Shown: one piece after another, positions 1 to 16,080 of the stretch
How positions within the stretch are numbered: the stretch's first letter is position 1
How the letters are laid out: every line of letters begins with the position of its first letter
Position numbers and translations under genes: made by a program
Assembly (NCBI GenBank): GCA_026745465.1
Contig: JACYXH010000136.1
Coordinates: forward strand, 5,001-69,000
DNA length: 64,000 nucleotides
Direction of reading: 5' to 3'
Source of the DNA: Lota lota
Lineage: Eukaryota > Chordata > Actinopteri > Gadiformes > Lotidae
The notes under the pieces: generated by a model
The model's database searches: none
What the model saw: the letters and a program-made list of their open reading frames with translations, nothing else
What the model was told of the DNA's origin: nothing

Positions 1-188
1 CAGCAGCACCTCCACCAGAACCAGCACAGAAGGCTGGATAAATGACACGCTGACCACATCACCCCGCCTATGGTTTTGGTTTTGCTACAGCATCGTCGTA
101 AAACCCCAGTCACTGTCTTTGGAAAGGGTTTATGTTTGCCGTCAATTATTATGCTCGCACACGCATGCACACACGCGCTCGCACGACC

Positions 189-1540
<1,352 letters not shown>

Positions 1541-1595
1541 GTGGAAGAAGAAGGAGAAGGAGAAGGAGAAGGGGGAGGAGGAAAAGAAGAATAAA
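1541..1595. repeat. polypurine GAA/GGA tract
   Basis: A degenerate run of GAAG, GGAGAA and GGAG units with almost no pyrimidine. Confidence 0.85.
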
Positions 1596-1982
1596 AAATA
1601 AAACTAATAGGACCAATCTAATAAGGTTTCAACAGCATAACGTTCCGGTTATTTTTTCACTTCTTCTCAGCCAGTGCTTTTCTTTGTTTGTTGTGATTTA
1701 AATGAAAGCCTAAGAGGGCTACAGTAAATCCTGCGCAAACGTGTTGTTGCAGTCCTCTCTAAAATGAGAATTATTGATCAGCCTGATTTCCCTTGGTAGT
1801 ACAGGCAGGGGGAAGAGGAACGAGAAACATTATTTAAGGGACATAGAGCTAAAAGTGTTAAGGACGAAAAAGAAATGAATAAAAGGTGGTTGCTTGGCGG
1901 TGGATGTTTGGAGTTAATATTTAAAACCACCAGCTTTGTCTCTGTGAATCTAATGGAAGTACAAATAAGGAAAAAGAGGAAG

Positions 1983-3286
<1,304 letters not shown>

Positions 3287-4054
3287 ATGAAATATGGGAA
3301 TCATCCTAGCTTCCCATCACCGGGAGAACTGTAGATGAATTTCAATCAAGTCATATAGCTGCCACCGACTATCAAGTCAAACATTCTCCCCTGCAATATC
3401 TATATCTCAGCTGTCACTTTTATAGTGTCCCCCTTCGTTAAACCTATCCGATTTTTGCCTTTTTGATCACACAGCCGAGCACCACAAGATGGATCTGTCC
3501 CAGGAAGACTGCAACCCTGGCCCGAGCCACCGTCGTCATAGTGCCTGTAACCTCCGTCATCGATTTCCCTCCGAGCTGCGACCATTCATTGCTTGTGACA
3601 TTTCGCTGTCAGCTCTTTAACACCCTTCAACCAAATCAATTTCGTATTTTCGTCAATGCCCCCCCCCCCCCCACCCCACCCACCCCCACCACAAGATAGG
3701 CCAGGTGGAATGGAACGCAAATGAGTAAAGAAATGTCATAAATAATAATAAAAACGCTGATGTGTGCAAAATATATTCAAATACAGAGCATATGGTGTGT
3801 AAATTAAGTGACACACCTTTTCCTATATGAGTTCTGTGTATTCTACATTGCACGTGAAGCAGGTAATATAAGCTACGACGGCCCCAGCTTGTGTGGAGGG
3901 AACGTCGTGAGGGCCTGTTTCACCTACTCTGTTTCCTTTTCTCACGGGATTACCGTTGGTAGCTTGGGAGAAACCCACACCACACACAGATATACTCTCC
4001 CACTAAGTGCACTCTGTCTTTGTGCCTTTCCACAGCAAGCCCACCTTTGCCCTC

Positions 4055-4055
<1 letters not shown>
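3287..4055. other. unique sequence with a C-rich patch
   Basis: Poly-C and CCCACCC units lie at 3659-3690. The remainder is mixed sequence in which I see no gene. Confidence 0.55.

Positions 4056-4092
<37 letters not shown>
4056..4092. repeat. (TA)n microsatellite
   Basis: A near-perfect TA run of about 37 bp. Confidence 0.95.
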
Positions 4093-4096
<4 letters not shown>

Positions 4097-4159
4097 CAAT
4101 ATCACCCACTTACAATGACAACAATAATAGCAACAGTGACCTTGGCTTGCCGACTCGGA

Positions 4160-4520
4160 CCACCCTAAAAGAGTTACCGTTTGATGGCAGCATTAAGTGG
4201 GACTCTAATGAGATGAATATTCCCCATTTAGCGAGGACAGCTCCGGGACATGTGTGAAGGCAGGCCCGCCACCGGCTGCAGCCATGCGCTGGTCACTCTT
4301 AGTTGTCGGCGCTGATTTATTGCCTCCTAGCTGTTCAGTTTCCCATTTTGTCCTCGTCATATCCCCGGCTCATGATGATCATTCCGCGCTGACCCTGGCA
4401 GGGCAGGCAGGGAATATTGATAAAACAATTATCTGCTTGCCGTTCGTTTGATTTTCCATTTCAATTACGGATCGGAGGAGGCGAAGAGAAAGGATTGCGC
4501 CATTGATTTTAGTGTTTCTT
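4160..4520. other. candidate conserved non-coding element
   Basis: Repeat-free, mixed-composition sequence with ATTGATAAAACAATTATC and TTTCAATTACGG, lying between a (TA)n tract and a poly-G tract. It has the look of an enhancer-type element inside pbx3 intron 2, judged by eye only. Confidence 0.25.
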
Positions 4521-4839
4521 ATTATTTTTTCGTCCCTCTCCTCTCGTACCTGAGGACAGGAAGCAGGCCGGCTCCGATGCGACGCTGTTTGGCGACACGC
4601 AGCGGCGCTCGCTGCGTTTCCCTCCGGTCTCTTCCTCCGTCCTGTAAGCGGCATTACGGCTCCTTTTGAAAAACGCGAGCGCCGTCACGTAGCGCCAGCA
4701 GCTGCCAACGTTGTCGATGGCTTGGCGGCGGATGCGACGCAGGCCCACGCACGCCTTGGCCGTCACCCGACAGGAGCTCCCGCGCATCACGGGCCGGCTT
4801 GGTTTGGTCGTTTGCATTCAGTCTGACGCGTGCCACTAT

Positions 4840-4919
4840 GGGGGGGTGGGGGGGGTGGGGGGGGGGGGGGGGGATGGGGGGGGGGGGGGGGGGCATATGG
4901 GGGGGGGGGGGGGGGGGGG
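4840..4919. repeat. interrupted poly-G tract
   Basis: About 80 bp made of G-runs broken only by single T, AT or CATAT interruptions. Its purity gives strong G-quadruplex potential. Confidence 0.97.
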
Positions 4920-5276
4920 CGACACTCACAGCATCTGTTGACCTGGTGTAAACACGGAGGCCGCGAGAGACCGCGGGGTCAGAGCGGTTTGTCAGTGACA
5001 CCGTTTCCGCTCCCTGCCTCCTCTACTTTCTGAGCAGTCTGCCACTTTCCATTTGTCATCCCAAAATGACAGCCGAGTCGCATCCCGGTTTTCTTTTCGT
5101 TTTTTTCCCCCCCTCAAGCAACGGCGCGATCCCAGGGGGCGGCGCAGCGCCGGCACGTGGCGATGAGACGGCGGGAAACGCAGAGAAAGGGCCGGGAGAT
5201 TGTCGGCACGGTCCGGAGTGAAAAGTGCAAAAGTGTGTCAACTCCGAAAGACAGCAACAACATGACACTGTGGCAA

Positions 5277-5368
5277 GGGGGGGGGGGGGGGGTGGTGGAG
5301 CCATGGAGGGATGGAGGAGGAGGAGGAGGAGGAGGAGGAGGAGGAGGAGGAGGAGGGAGGAGGAGGAA
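5277..5368. repeat. poly-G and (GGA)n
   Basis: A 16-base G run at 5277-5292 is followed by about 19 GGA/GAG triplets at 5311-5368. The region is polypurine on the plus strand. Confidence 0.95.
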
Positions 5369-6006
5369 GCGAGCCATGTCAGATGAATCTATTACCACAT
5401 AAAGTAAATAGATTCTTCTCTAAGTGATTTGGAACATTGGTAATGGGTTAAGACCTAATGGGAATCCTGGTGAAATAGCCTTCAGGGAGCCTGGGAAAAT
5501 GTGGCACAGTGAAGTGGCCGGCTCTGGGCCAACAGAACTCTGAGTGGGGGGGGGGGAGCCAGGGGACCGCCAAACAGGGAGAGACCGAAAGGGGGAAGGA
5601 GAGATGGAAAGAGAGCGGGGGAGAGCGACGCAGCAAAGCGATATAGCGCTTGGAGAGGGTCTTTCTACGTTGGATGACGTTGAGTTCCAGCGTGGAGCAT
5701 AATCGTAAAAAAAAAGAAAAAGAAAAGCTGAGGACTTGAAAGGGGCCTGGCGATAATGCTATCACTGCCCAGTGATCCGGCACGGTCGCGGGCAGCAGCA
5801 AGGGCCCGGCTCGCCGTCGTAAGCCGGCTCCCAGGGGGATTTCACACGGACGACCTCAAGGAAGTTTGGCTTTGATCAAAGTTTAGCGTTAGCGCGATTG
5901 AGCTGCTTGCTACAGATCAGGGACTCCAGGTGGGGGGTGGACTGGTGAGGCGAGGGTGTGGTGGCCCGGGCGTGGCCCTACACTAGGATGGGGGTCCTGG
6001 CAAAGA
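5369..6006. other. unique sequence with a double TCF/LEF-type site
   Basis: Mixed, purine-rich near 5575-5640. It contains the 12-bp perfect palindrome CTTTGATCAAAG at 5870-5881, two overlapping LEF/TCF consensus sites. No gene is recognised. Confidence 0.5.
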
Positions 6007-6200
6007 CCCCCCCCCCCCCCCCCCCCACCCCCCCCCCCCCCCGCTGCAGAGCCTGCAACGCTGGATTATGTCAGGGCAATTAAGGTAATGAACTGGCTAA
6101 CGTAACGGCGCACAATGATGCTTTTTTTTATCCCCCCCCCCCCCCCCCGCTCTCTGAGGTGGGGACAGAGTGTGCGCTCTCTCTCTCTCTCTCTCTCGCC
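6007..6200. repeat. poly-C, poly-C and (CT)n tracts
   Basis: C-runs lie at 6007-6042 (one A interruption) and 6133-6148, and a short (CT)n at 6176-6197, separated by about 90 bp of unique sequence. Confidence 0.9.
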
Positions 6201-6352
6201 TTTACCTCCGTGTCATTTACAGAGGACAGGAGAGGGGAGCACAAATGCTTTGTTGCATTTCAACCATGAAAGGAATTGTGGAAAACAACCACAATGCACT
6301 GCTAGCTGGCCTTCCCTTTGCTCACGGATGGATCCCAGACAGAAGTCGACAC

Positions 6353-6474
<122 letters not shown>

Positions 6475-6639
6475 AACACTTCCTCCCACCATGTATTGTT
6501 GCACCATTGAGCAGCCAGAGCAGAACACTGCAGCGCTTGTTCAGAGTTCAGCCAATAAGGATAGACCAAGCAAAGGGTGCATGAGCCAGCAGGATGGAAA
6601 ACACAAAAATGAGAAGTGAATGTCTATACAATATATTCA

Positions 6640-7112
<473 letters not shown>

Positions 7113-7371
7113 GCCTGATATAGCCTCACGTCCATCTGTAGAAGCCTTCCTGCTCCAAGCCTCCCACCACATCAGCGCCGTGTGACTCGTCTTGCTTTGC
7201 TCCCTTTTCATTTGGACACATTTTCTAGCCAAAAATTTTCACTTCAATCTCACCTCATCTCTCCATACTACATTAACCCCTGGCAATTGCCTTCCAAATG
7301 ACCCCATTAAGCTGTAATTGCCTCAGCAGGCCTGCTCCCTCGCTTGTAATTCTGTGCAGCGAACCCGGAGT
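7113..7371. other. unique sequence, possible conserved element
   Basis: Around 7255-7365 the sequence is repeat-free, with CCATTAAGCTGTAATTGCCT. It could be an element of pbx3 intron 2. No gene is seen. Confidence 0.25.
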
Positions 7372-7545
7372 GGGGGGGGGGGGGGGGGTGGGGGGGGGGG
7401 GGGGGGGGTAGTGCTGGCACCCCCTTAAACGGAAACCCCGTTCCCCCCGCAGTACGCACCCCGGCATTGTTTCATGTTCTGGCTCCCATCAGCCAGACGC
7501 TGACCCCCCCCCCCCCATCCCCCCCCCCCCCACCCCCATCCCCCT
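7372..7545. repeat. poly-G then poly-C tracts in opposite orientation
   Basis: G17-T-G19 (7372-7408) is followed about 95 bp later by C-runs (7504-7545), so the two could pair on one strand. Confidence 0.95.
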
Positions 7546-8249
7546 CTCTCTACTCGCCCCCCGGTCCACAGTCAGGGCCACAAGGGCCGCTGATGCTAAC
7601 TGCTAGCGGCGCCACCGGCGCTGCACTCCTGAAACGCCTCGCCTCTCCGCGGTGAGCTCATGAGCCCGGCCGCCATGTCCTCACTTTGTGCCTTCACAAT
7701 AGAGGCAGGGGGAGGCTGAACATGGAGGAGCAGGGTGACCACTGGAACACCCTGACAACCTCTCATCACTGCTCAGTAAGCTGAGACCCCTTGTGCTTAC
7801 TCTCACTCTAGAGATAGCCGGCATTCATCGCAATTAGGGTATTAACTGCAGCCTTGATGTTTGTATGTTGAATGTTATCCCCCCCCCCCCCCCCCAGTCA
7901 GTTAGTCATTAGACTGTGGTTGGGTGCAGCCGGTGCAGCAGGCCATGACACCGCCCCCGACTCTGCTGCCTCACCTTCCCCCGCCGACTCCACTGGGGAG
8001 ATCACGTCAAGACTGTTCAACTTTTTGACGAAGGCCTCCATGGATAACCGACGCCCGAATATGGCTAGGTGGGGAAAGCTGTGCTGACAGTGATGTATTG
8101 CAACCAGTCGCAGGTGTCAAAGGGAAGACGCCACGCCAGCCATCCACATGCGTTTACTGCATGCATGCATGCGTGGAGACACGCCTGTCCCGGTAAATGT
8201 GTGTCTGAGTGTATATAGATATTTGCTTCTGTCTATCTGTATCTATGTT

Positions 8250-8250
<1 letters not shown>
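7546..8250. other. unique GC-mixed sequence
   Basis: Contains a 17-base poly-C at 7879-7895 and ATGCATGCATGC near 8160. No gene is recognised. Confidence 0.55.
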
Positions 8251-8287
<37 letters not shown>

Positions 8288-8309
8288 GGGGGAGGGGGGG
8301 GGGGGGGGG
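8251..8309. repeat. (GT)n joined to poly-G
   Basis: A TG run (8251-8284) passes directly into a G-run (8285-8309) with one A. A degenerate GT-rich tail continues to about 8455. Confidence 0.96.
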
Positions 8310-8455
8310 ATATGCTGTGTGACTGTGGGGATGTTTCCTGTGAGAGATTATATGTGTGAGTGTATCACACCGTCTGCCTGTGTGTGTAATTTAGGTGTGT
8401 GTGTTCGGTGTGTGTGAGTGTGTGTCTGTGTCTGTGCGTGTGCGTGTGGGCGTGT

Positions 8456-9110
8456 TTGTCTTTATGGGGCCTCTTATCCTTTTTTTATGTGCTAGTCTGT
8501 ATGGGGGTGTCTGGACTAATAACCCATTGACTGTAACTTCCCTCTCAACCATCGTACCCTCCTAGCATCCCATAATAAGATGGCTAACCCATAAAATCCC
8601 TGAGTCTGCCGAGCCTTACTGTCTGAATTGTTAACCTAAGACATCATAAAAACTCATATTTACAGGTCAACATGCAACCTACTTTTTTCCGTTTCTTTTT
8701 TTCTTTTATATTACCTTTTATTTCATGACAAAAAAAAAGATTTCTTTAAACGCCAATTTCATAAAGACGCTAAACACATTAGCGTCTATGAAATGCGTTT
8801 CTGGTACAGTGTGCCGTTTTAACGCGTTCAGTTGTTCTCTGAATATCGCAGGGATTTCTTTGGGGTGTTTATTTATGAATTGCAATCTTTTCTCCAAACA
8901 CACACAGAGCCTCAGAAGCGCTTCAGATCGCGCCGTGCTCTCATTGCCCATTCATTTCAAACGGATTCTCTCCCTAAGCAAATGTTCCCAGGAATATCAA
9001 GGTGTTTTTGTTGCAGAGCTCTAACTGATCCAGGGAGGATTGGCTTCCAACAGCATGTCTCTCCCTCGCCTTTCAACACAAAACTCTGCGCTCCAATCAA
9101 AATGAACCAC
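8456..9110. other. unique non-coding sequence
   Basis: AT-mixed sequence with a T-rich patch near 8690 and an A-run at 8730. Open frames on both strands here resemble no family I know. Confidence 0.5.
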
Positions 9111-9117
9111 CAGGGAC

Positions 9118-9192
9118 CACCACCACCACCACCCCACCCCTCCCCTACCGCTACCACATCCACCAGCCTCCTCCCCCCCCCCCCCCCCCCCC
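9118..9192. repeat. (CCA)n and poly-C
   Basis: CCACCA triplets near 9110-9140 and a 20-base C run at 9173-9192. Confidence 0.9.
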
Positions 9193-9347
9193 TCCACGCT
9201 GCTCCCCCTCCCTGTGCTGCGATAGCAGGCGCTCTCTCCATTGATCGCGGGGCTTTAGCAGGGAGTACGAGCGCCGCCGTGTTAGCACGAAAAACAAAGA
9301 CCCCGCTCTCCCTTTAATGCCGCTTAATGTAGCTATAGCGTCTCCAG

Positions 9348-9400
<53 letters not shown>

Positions 9401-9514
9401 ACCCACCCACCCACACTGAAGAATGAATGAAAGAAAGCAGATAGCAATTAAAAAGGTTAACAAGGGTACGGTGCGGGGAAGGTGGGTGGGGGGGGGGGGG
9501 GGGGGGGGGGGGGG
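9348..9514. repeat. poly-C (53) and poly-G (27) facing each other
   Basis: The longest homopolymer in the window, C53 at 9348-9400, then ACCC units. After 87 bp a G27 run follows at 9488-9514. The two are complementary on one strand. Confidence 0.97.
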
Positions 9515-9539
9515 TCTAGTCACAACTCATCATTTTCAC

Positions 9540-10590
9540 ACAAATCTTTTTAGCTCATAAACAGATTGATATCATGCACATGCGACGCACACGCTCACTC
9601 TTGCCACCAGTGATAAAACCGAGCATTCATGTCTCAGTTATAATTGTGTTCCACGTCGCAAATCTAATTGTAGACGTTGAATTCAAAAGGATACACAGCT
9701 TTATTGATCCAGTCAATGCAGAGCAGGAGGATCTCGGGAATTAAGAATGAGATAAATCACCATTAACCACAGGGACCCCACCCCTGCTTGTGGTCCTCCA
9801 CTTACAGGCTGCACTGAAATGTACAAATAATGTAGACAATCATTCCCGGGCAAAATATGAATACGCGCGTCTTCAATAAATATAGTATGCGTCCGTTTAT
9901 TTAATCAAGGAGCTGATTTACTTCTGACAGAGCACGAATTGTACTGTTTTTCCTTGAGCCTCGATAAAATTGCCATCATTTTTAATTAATTCTTAATTAA
10001 AATATATTACACCACAGCTTCTACCCATCTCTCTTGATATTCTAACGTAATCAATTCAGAACCATTTACATATCATTAATTAAAAGCTTTCCCCTCTCAT
10101 CCTTAAAATCCTAATGAGGCCCTATTCGTCATTAGCAACCTATGAGGAGGGAAAACAATGCAACAGAGAATGGATGGCACATAATTCCACACACAGTCCT
10201 TTGTCTTGGATTTTACCAAAATAACTTTTTTATTTGTTTTAGCTCCTCGCTGGATTTAGGGGCAGTACCGAGTCCCATTTTTTATGAAGATTAATTGAAT
10301 GGGAGTAATGCAACAAAGACCTAATATTTGCCTTCAACCCACCACTGAAAATGCCGCATGCTGCAATCTGTAAAGTGAAATATATTCAAATGAGTAATTC
10401 TGTATTTGATTGTTTTTGTCTTTTTAATTTTGAAAATGTTTTTTAAAAAATTCGGGTGCTTTAAAAAACATTACATTTGCTCAGTTCATTATTAGTGCTA
10501 ATTGATTATTTTGCATCGCATGGTGCTTGGTAATAGACTTGATTGGCAAACATAAAAATAATTTCTAACCTTTGATTCGACACAAAGAAA
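9540..10590. other. candidate conserved non-coding block, AT-rich, with three TTAATTAA sites
   Basis: About 1 kb without simple repeats. TTAATTAA occurs at 9982-9989, 9993-10000 and 10076-10083, with further ATTA cores near 10110-10300. This composition is typical of homeodomain-rich enhancers near developmental genes. No open frame of interest is present. Conservation is inferred, not tested. Confidence 0.35.
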
Positions 10591-10692
10591 ATGTTTGCAA
10601 ATACTCTGCATGCCTGCACAATGCAACAAAACAATGATGGGCGTGCTTCTAAAGCTACCAAATCAGTGCTTGTTGCTTCCACCATCAGACGG

Positions 10693-10723
10693 CAGAGAGA
10701 GAAAGAGGCAGAGAGCAAAAGCA

Positions 10724-10809
<86 letters not shown>

Positions 10810-10900
10810 AGAGAGCAAGATATATATATAGAGAGAGAGAGCGAGAGAGAGAAAGAGAGAAAGAGCGAGACACATATATAGAGAGAGAGAGAGAGCGAGA
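10693..10900. repeat. (GA)n microsatellite, compound
   Basis: A long GA run with GAAA, GCGA and two TATATA interruptions. It is polypurine on the plus strand. Confidence 0.97.
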
Positions 10901-11335
10901 GGATAGCATAGCACCACTTCAGTCAATTGTATGCGTAGCTGTGAAAGACAGACCTTTAAGTCCCTCTATCATTACCTCGCATTTAGGAAAGAACAGAGTG
11001 TGTGGCCTGCGTCGCTGTATCTCCCTATAGGGGAGGCCTCTCTTAAGGAAGAGTAATAATATCAAGTAATGATGGGCATTGTTATGCCGGGGATCAGGCA
11101 CGTCCTGATTTCTATCGTGCGTCTCTCACAGGTGCAGCCGCGGCGTAACGTGTCAGCGCTGCATGTCTGGGTCTTCCACACGTCAGATGGAAATCGCTGC
11201 ACTTGGCGTTTCGGCAGCCTGACAGCAATTTATTTGAATGTTTTGTCACACCGGTGTTGCTGCGTGTTGTGTGTGGGCTGCTCACCGGAATGGCAAGCGC
11301 TCGCAGCTCGCTGGCGCACCCGGGAACCACGCAGC
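10901..11335. other. unique sequence, GC-richer toward its right end
   Basis: No gene or repeat is recognised. Several CpGs lie between 11130 and 11335. Confidence 0.5.
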
Positions 11336-11445
11336 CGTGCGCACGTGTCGGCGCGTGCGTGAGCGACACACACGCACGCACGCGCGCACGCGACACACAC
11401 GCATGCACGCGCGCACAGGCACACAGCACATACACACATACAGGC
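11336..11445. repeat. alternating CA/CG purine-pyrimidine tract
   Basis: Degenerate ACGCACGCGCGC and ACACACGCATGC units. The alternating CG/CA pattern favours Z-DNA. Confidence 0.85.
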
Positions 11446-11633
11446 TGTACACAGTTTAGACATTAATAGGTAGTATTTCTTGAGCCCATTGGAATGTGTT
11501 CATTAATATTTAACACCCTCATAAAGCAGGTGAGACCAGATTGTTAGCACTATGGACGTAGCAAAAATAAACATTTTAATTTACACCTTCTATGGACCAA
11601 TATTCAACAATAATAACAATGCATATGTGCTAG

Positions 11634-11664
<31 letters not shown>

Positions 11665-11716
11665 CACATACACACACGCACATTCATACAAATACACACA
11701 CACACAAACACACAGA
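11634..11716. repeat. (CA)n, imperfect
   Basis: CA dinucleotides with GGACACATA and TTCATACAAATA interruptions. Confidence 0.95.
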
Positions 11717-12040
11717 TACCATAGAGTATGCTATATTATTCACACAATTATTTTACTGAACAAAACTAAAATATGATACCACTAAATGAATTGCATTCTA
11801 ATCTTTGTACTGTAAAACACAAGCCACTGGTGGCATATCACCCTCCTTGGGTGTTAAATAAAATCCCCTTCTTTTTTCTAACATGACAAAGAATATTGAG
11901 TAAGTTAATGAAATCCTCTCCAAGACAGGAACTCTATTTTTACACCATGATAATTAAAGTACGCCACAGTTGTAATTTACAGCCCTAACTTAATTGCATA
12001 GGAAAAGTAAAACGGGAAAGGGCCATGAAAGGAGATTAAA
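11717..12040. other. unique AT-rich sequence
   Basis: Nothing is recognised beyond AT-rich single-copy sequence. Confidence 0.5.
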
Positions 12041-12289
<249 letters not shown>

Positions 12290-12519
12290 CCCTTCAGAGT
12301 TTATCAAAAAGAGATTTCAATGTGTCTAAACAATGGGACTGTATCTTTTAGCATCGAGGAATCTATCATAGATAAGGTAATGAAATATGCACTGTCCTAT
12401 TTTTCTGCTACCGGGGTCTTTGACAAATCGAGTGCAATCCAAAATCTCCATAAATCATTATTAAAGACAAGTATATCATCACCAGCGCATATATCTTCCC
12501 CGCTCTGACCTGTAGACTA

Positions 12520-12640
12520 ATGAGAAAAGGCCCACACTATCTTGTCTGATTAATTAATTCAAAATGTCGGCTGTTATTCAAATGTGAGTCTGGTGTTATT
12601 TGAATAACACTTGACAGCGACGCCTGAAGAAATAATTTCT
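12520..12640. other. candidate conserved element with an inverted repeat
   Basis: TTAATTAA at 12550-12557, then an 11-bp perfect inverted repeat, GTTATTCAAAT at 12573-12583 and ATTTGAATAAC at 12598-12608. Confidence 0.3.
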
Positions 12641-12702
12641 GGTTTGCGAGGCTGCCGCCGCATTACTGATGATGGCTCATAGAAACGTTAGACGCCATGG
12701 AG

Positions 12703-13235
<533 letters not shown>

Positions 13236-13248
13236 CGCACACACACAC

Positions 13249-13290
<42 letters not shown>
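13236..13290. repeat. (CA)n microsatellite
   Basis: CA run with CGCAAACA near its left end. Confidence 0.96.
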
Positions 13291-13293
<3 letters not shown>

Positions 13294-13647
13294 CCATTAG
13301 CTATGAAACCAAACCAGACTTCCCAGCACTGCTTTTCTTTTTAAATTGCATGCGAGTTCAGAGGCCAAAAAATTCCTTCTAACTAAAATGTCTGGGCTGG
13401 GGATGTGGTGGATGGATGTTGTTTTCTTTCCTCCGTCGGTCACAAGGAATAAGCTTTAAGAGGGAAGACGACTGCAAGGAGAGGGGCAGAGAAGCACACC
13501 CCCTCTACCTCTCCCCTCATCAGGCAGAGATTGTAATCAGGGCTGGGGAGATAGAAGACGCTCAGTCATTAAATAAATTAACTCTGCCACTCCACGCTCT
13601 CCTTCAGCACCGCACAGAGTACTCCACGTGCTCTGCATACTTACACC

Positions 13648-13800
13648 TGCACGCACACACACATACATACATACACACACACACTTACATGCACTCACGT
13701 TCACACAGATACATGCACACACACGCACACACACACACATATTCCCTAATGCACACACACACACAAAAACACATGCATAAATGTTAAGACACAAATACAC
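13648..13800. repeat. degenerate (CA)n / (CATA)n
   Basis: CA-rich tract with CATA and CACG units; old and interrupted. Confidence 0.9.
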
Positions 13801-14607
13801 ATATACGTTTGATAATATGCACAGATGCATACAAACCACCAACTATTCTTCATTATGGAGAGTGAAACCACTCCTCTCAATGCTCATGTTTACATGAAAT
13901 GCCGCTCACTTTGCATAATTGTATTGAAAGCAGCTCCATTCAACCCTTGAGACATTTGCTGCACAGAATTAAAAGAATGAATAAAAGAATGTTGAAAAGA
14001 AATGTCTGAAGACAGTCGCTGATCTATTGCCTCAAAGAGGGGTGAGATTTCTTAAAAGGTCTGTGTCTGATTCCTCAACCCAAAGGCAGCTGCAAAAATG
14101 CATGCATGCGAACTCTGTGTGGAGCTCAGATCACTGACACAAACAATCAGAGCTGACACACACTTCGCCTAGCACCTGCCACTCCCAGAACACAAATAGA
14201 TCAATATGAGCCAAACTCATTCACTGCTTCAAACTCATATCTTCTCCTGCATGGTGTCTGACATGGGCGCACAGTGGTGGTGAGAGGGAGAAATAAATAA
14301 ATAAATGAAAAAAGCAGTGCATGCTTAATATGTATCAATCATTTTGACAGAGGAAATGCTTATTTGAGGGAGCCAAGATGAGGGGGAAATGCACTGTGTC
14401 AGCACAACGTCCATTGTCAAAACTTGCCGTTTGAAATTGGCACTGCGATGGGAGACAAATGTCCTTAGAAATCCCCCTTACGAGGCAATTTGGGTTTATT
14501 TTAATGCGTGCCTTAATTCTCCATTACTTAGGGAGAAAGGGGAAGAACCTGGGAAGGTAGAAAACGTATTAGAGAAGGTAAGGAAGGATGAGACGGATGT
14601 GGGTGCC
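13801..14607. other. unique non-coding sequence
   Basis: Single-copy, AT-leaning sequence with a short (AAAT)n near 14290. No gene is recognised. Confidence 0.5.
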
Positions 14608-14744
14608 TCCCTCCTTGTCTCCCTCTCTCTCTCTCCCCCTTTCGCCATCTCCCTCTCTCTCCCTCTCTCCCTCTCTCCATCTCCCTCTCTCTCCCCCTCT
14701 CCCTCTCTCTCCCCCTCTCCCTCTCTCTCCCCCTCTCCCTCTCC
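14608..14744. repeat. CT-rich minisatellite
   Basis: CCCTCTCCCTCTCTCTCC-type units of about 18 bp repeat in tandem. The region is polypyrimidine on the plus strand. Confidence 0.93.
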
Positions 14745-14907
14745 AGCAGACACAATTAAATATTCATGTGTCTTCTCCTAGGACACAACAGATACAGATC
14801 ATTATCATGGCAACAGCACACCACCATTTTGTTCCCTTCATTCGCCTCTGTATCGATGGGACTGCAGGCCTCCCAGAGAACAGGAGTGAGTACCACAGCA
14901 AGAAATC

Positions 14908-15073
<166 letters not shown>

Positions 15074-16080
15074 CCATTATTAAAATTAAACTGATGCATA
15101 ATTTAATCAAGGGGCCGGCGTCGACAAAATATCAGTTTTCGAAAGTTCACTAAAGAAATCGTCCGCTCGCATATCTGCCATGATAGTCAAGAAGGCGACG
15201 GCAGAGGTACAAGTTGTCTCCTTAAAAACACCCAGACACCCAGCCAATGGAAACCAGCCGCTCCCCGCCATGACAGCGAATCATTCCCAAAACGAACTTC
15301 AACATACATTATGTCCGGCAGTGACAAATGGCAGTAATGTACTCTGTGTGACCTCTACTTCCTGGAGAAAACACGGAGAGAAACCAGGCGTTTTTGGGGT
15401 GCTTTTCAATCCCCATCAAAGAGGAGCCAAAGAGGAGGGCGCGAATTCCGCCGCTCGCCGCCATTAATCACAGCTCTCCGGCAGCGGGCGCATATTCATT
15501 TCCGTCATCCCAAACATCGTTTGGTGTTGTTATGGCATGGCTCGGTCCTCGTCCGCCGGCGGACGCCGCCACCAGCGGCCCCCGGCCCCCCCCCGTTGTG
15601 GAGGGGCTGCGTGGCGGCGTGTTGGAGAGCAAGAGGCCTTCATCCCTGGGGCCCTGACACCAATTAAGCTATTTCACTGGGAGCCCAAAACAGGGCCCCC
15701 TGTTTCGGTGTAACATGAGCCGGCACCTAAACGCGGGCCCCTCGCCATCTTTCCATTACTTCAGACCAGCACAACAACAAAAAAGAGACGTCAAGGACGT
15801 GAGAGACCAGAACGATGAATTCTTATGCGTACGATACACGCCAACAATGACGAATCTCACAACGGTGTAAATTTCCCGTCCTGTGCCCCGTGCATTTGTA
15901 ACTCCGCAGCAGGGATCCTGCAGCCGTAAACGCATTGCATCTATCTTTACCTGACACTAATGTAAATATACATTCATTCAAAAAAGATGCATGCAAATTC
16001 AGAGACAATCGTTTACAAAATATAACTACATCGCTTCGGAGTGGATGCCGAATAGTGGAGCAGGCAATTTTGTGCTGTTA
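15074..16080. other. unique sequence with a GC-rich segment
   Basis: The 15390-15620 part is GC- and CpG-richer and repeat-free. An octamer ATGCAAAT lies at 15991-15998. No gene is recognised. Confidence 0.4.

Noticed and set aside
5128-5145. CTCF-like core CCCAGGGGGCGGCGC
   Set aside because: Only the AGGGGGCG core fits; the flanking positions match poorly, and G-rich matches are common in this window.
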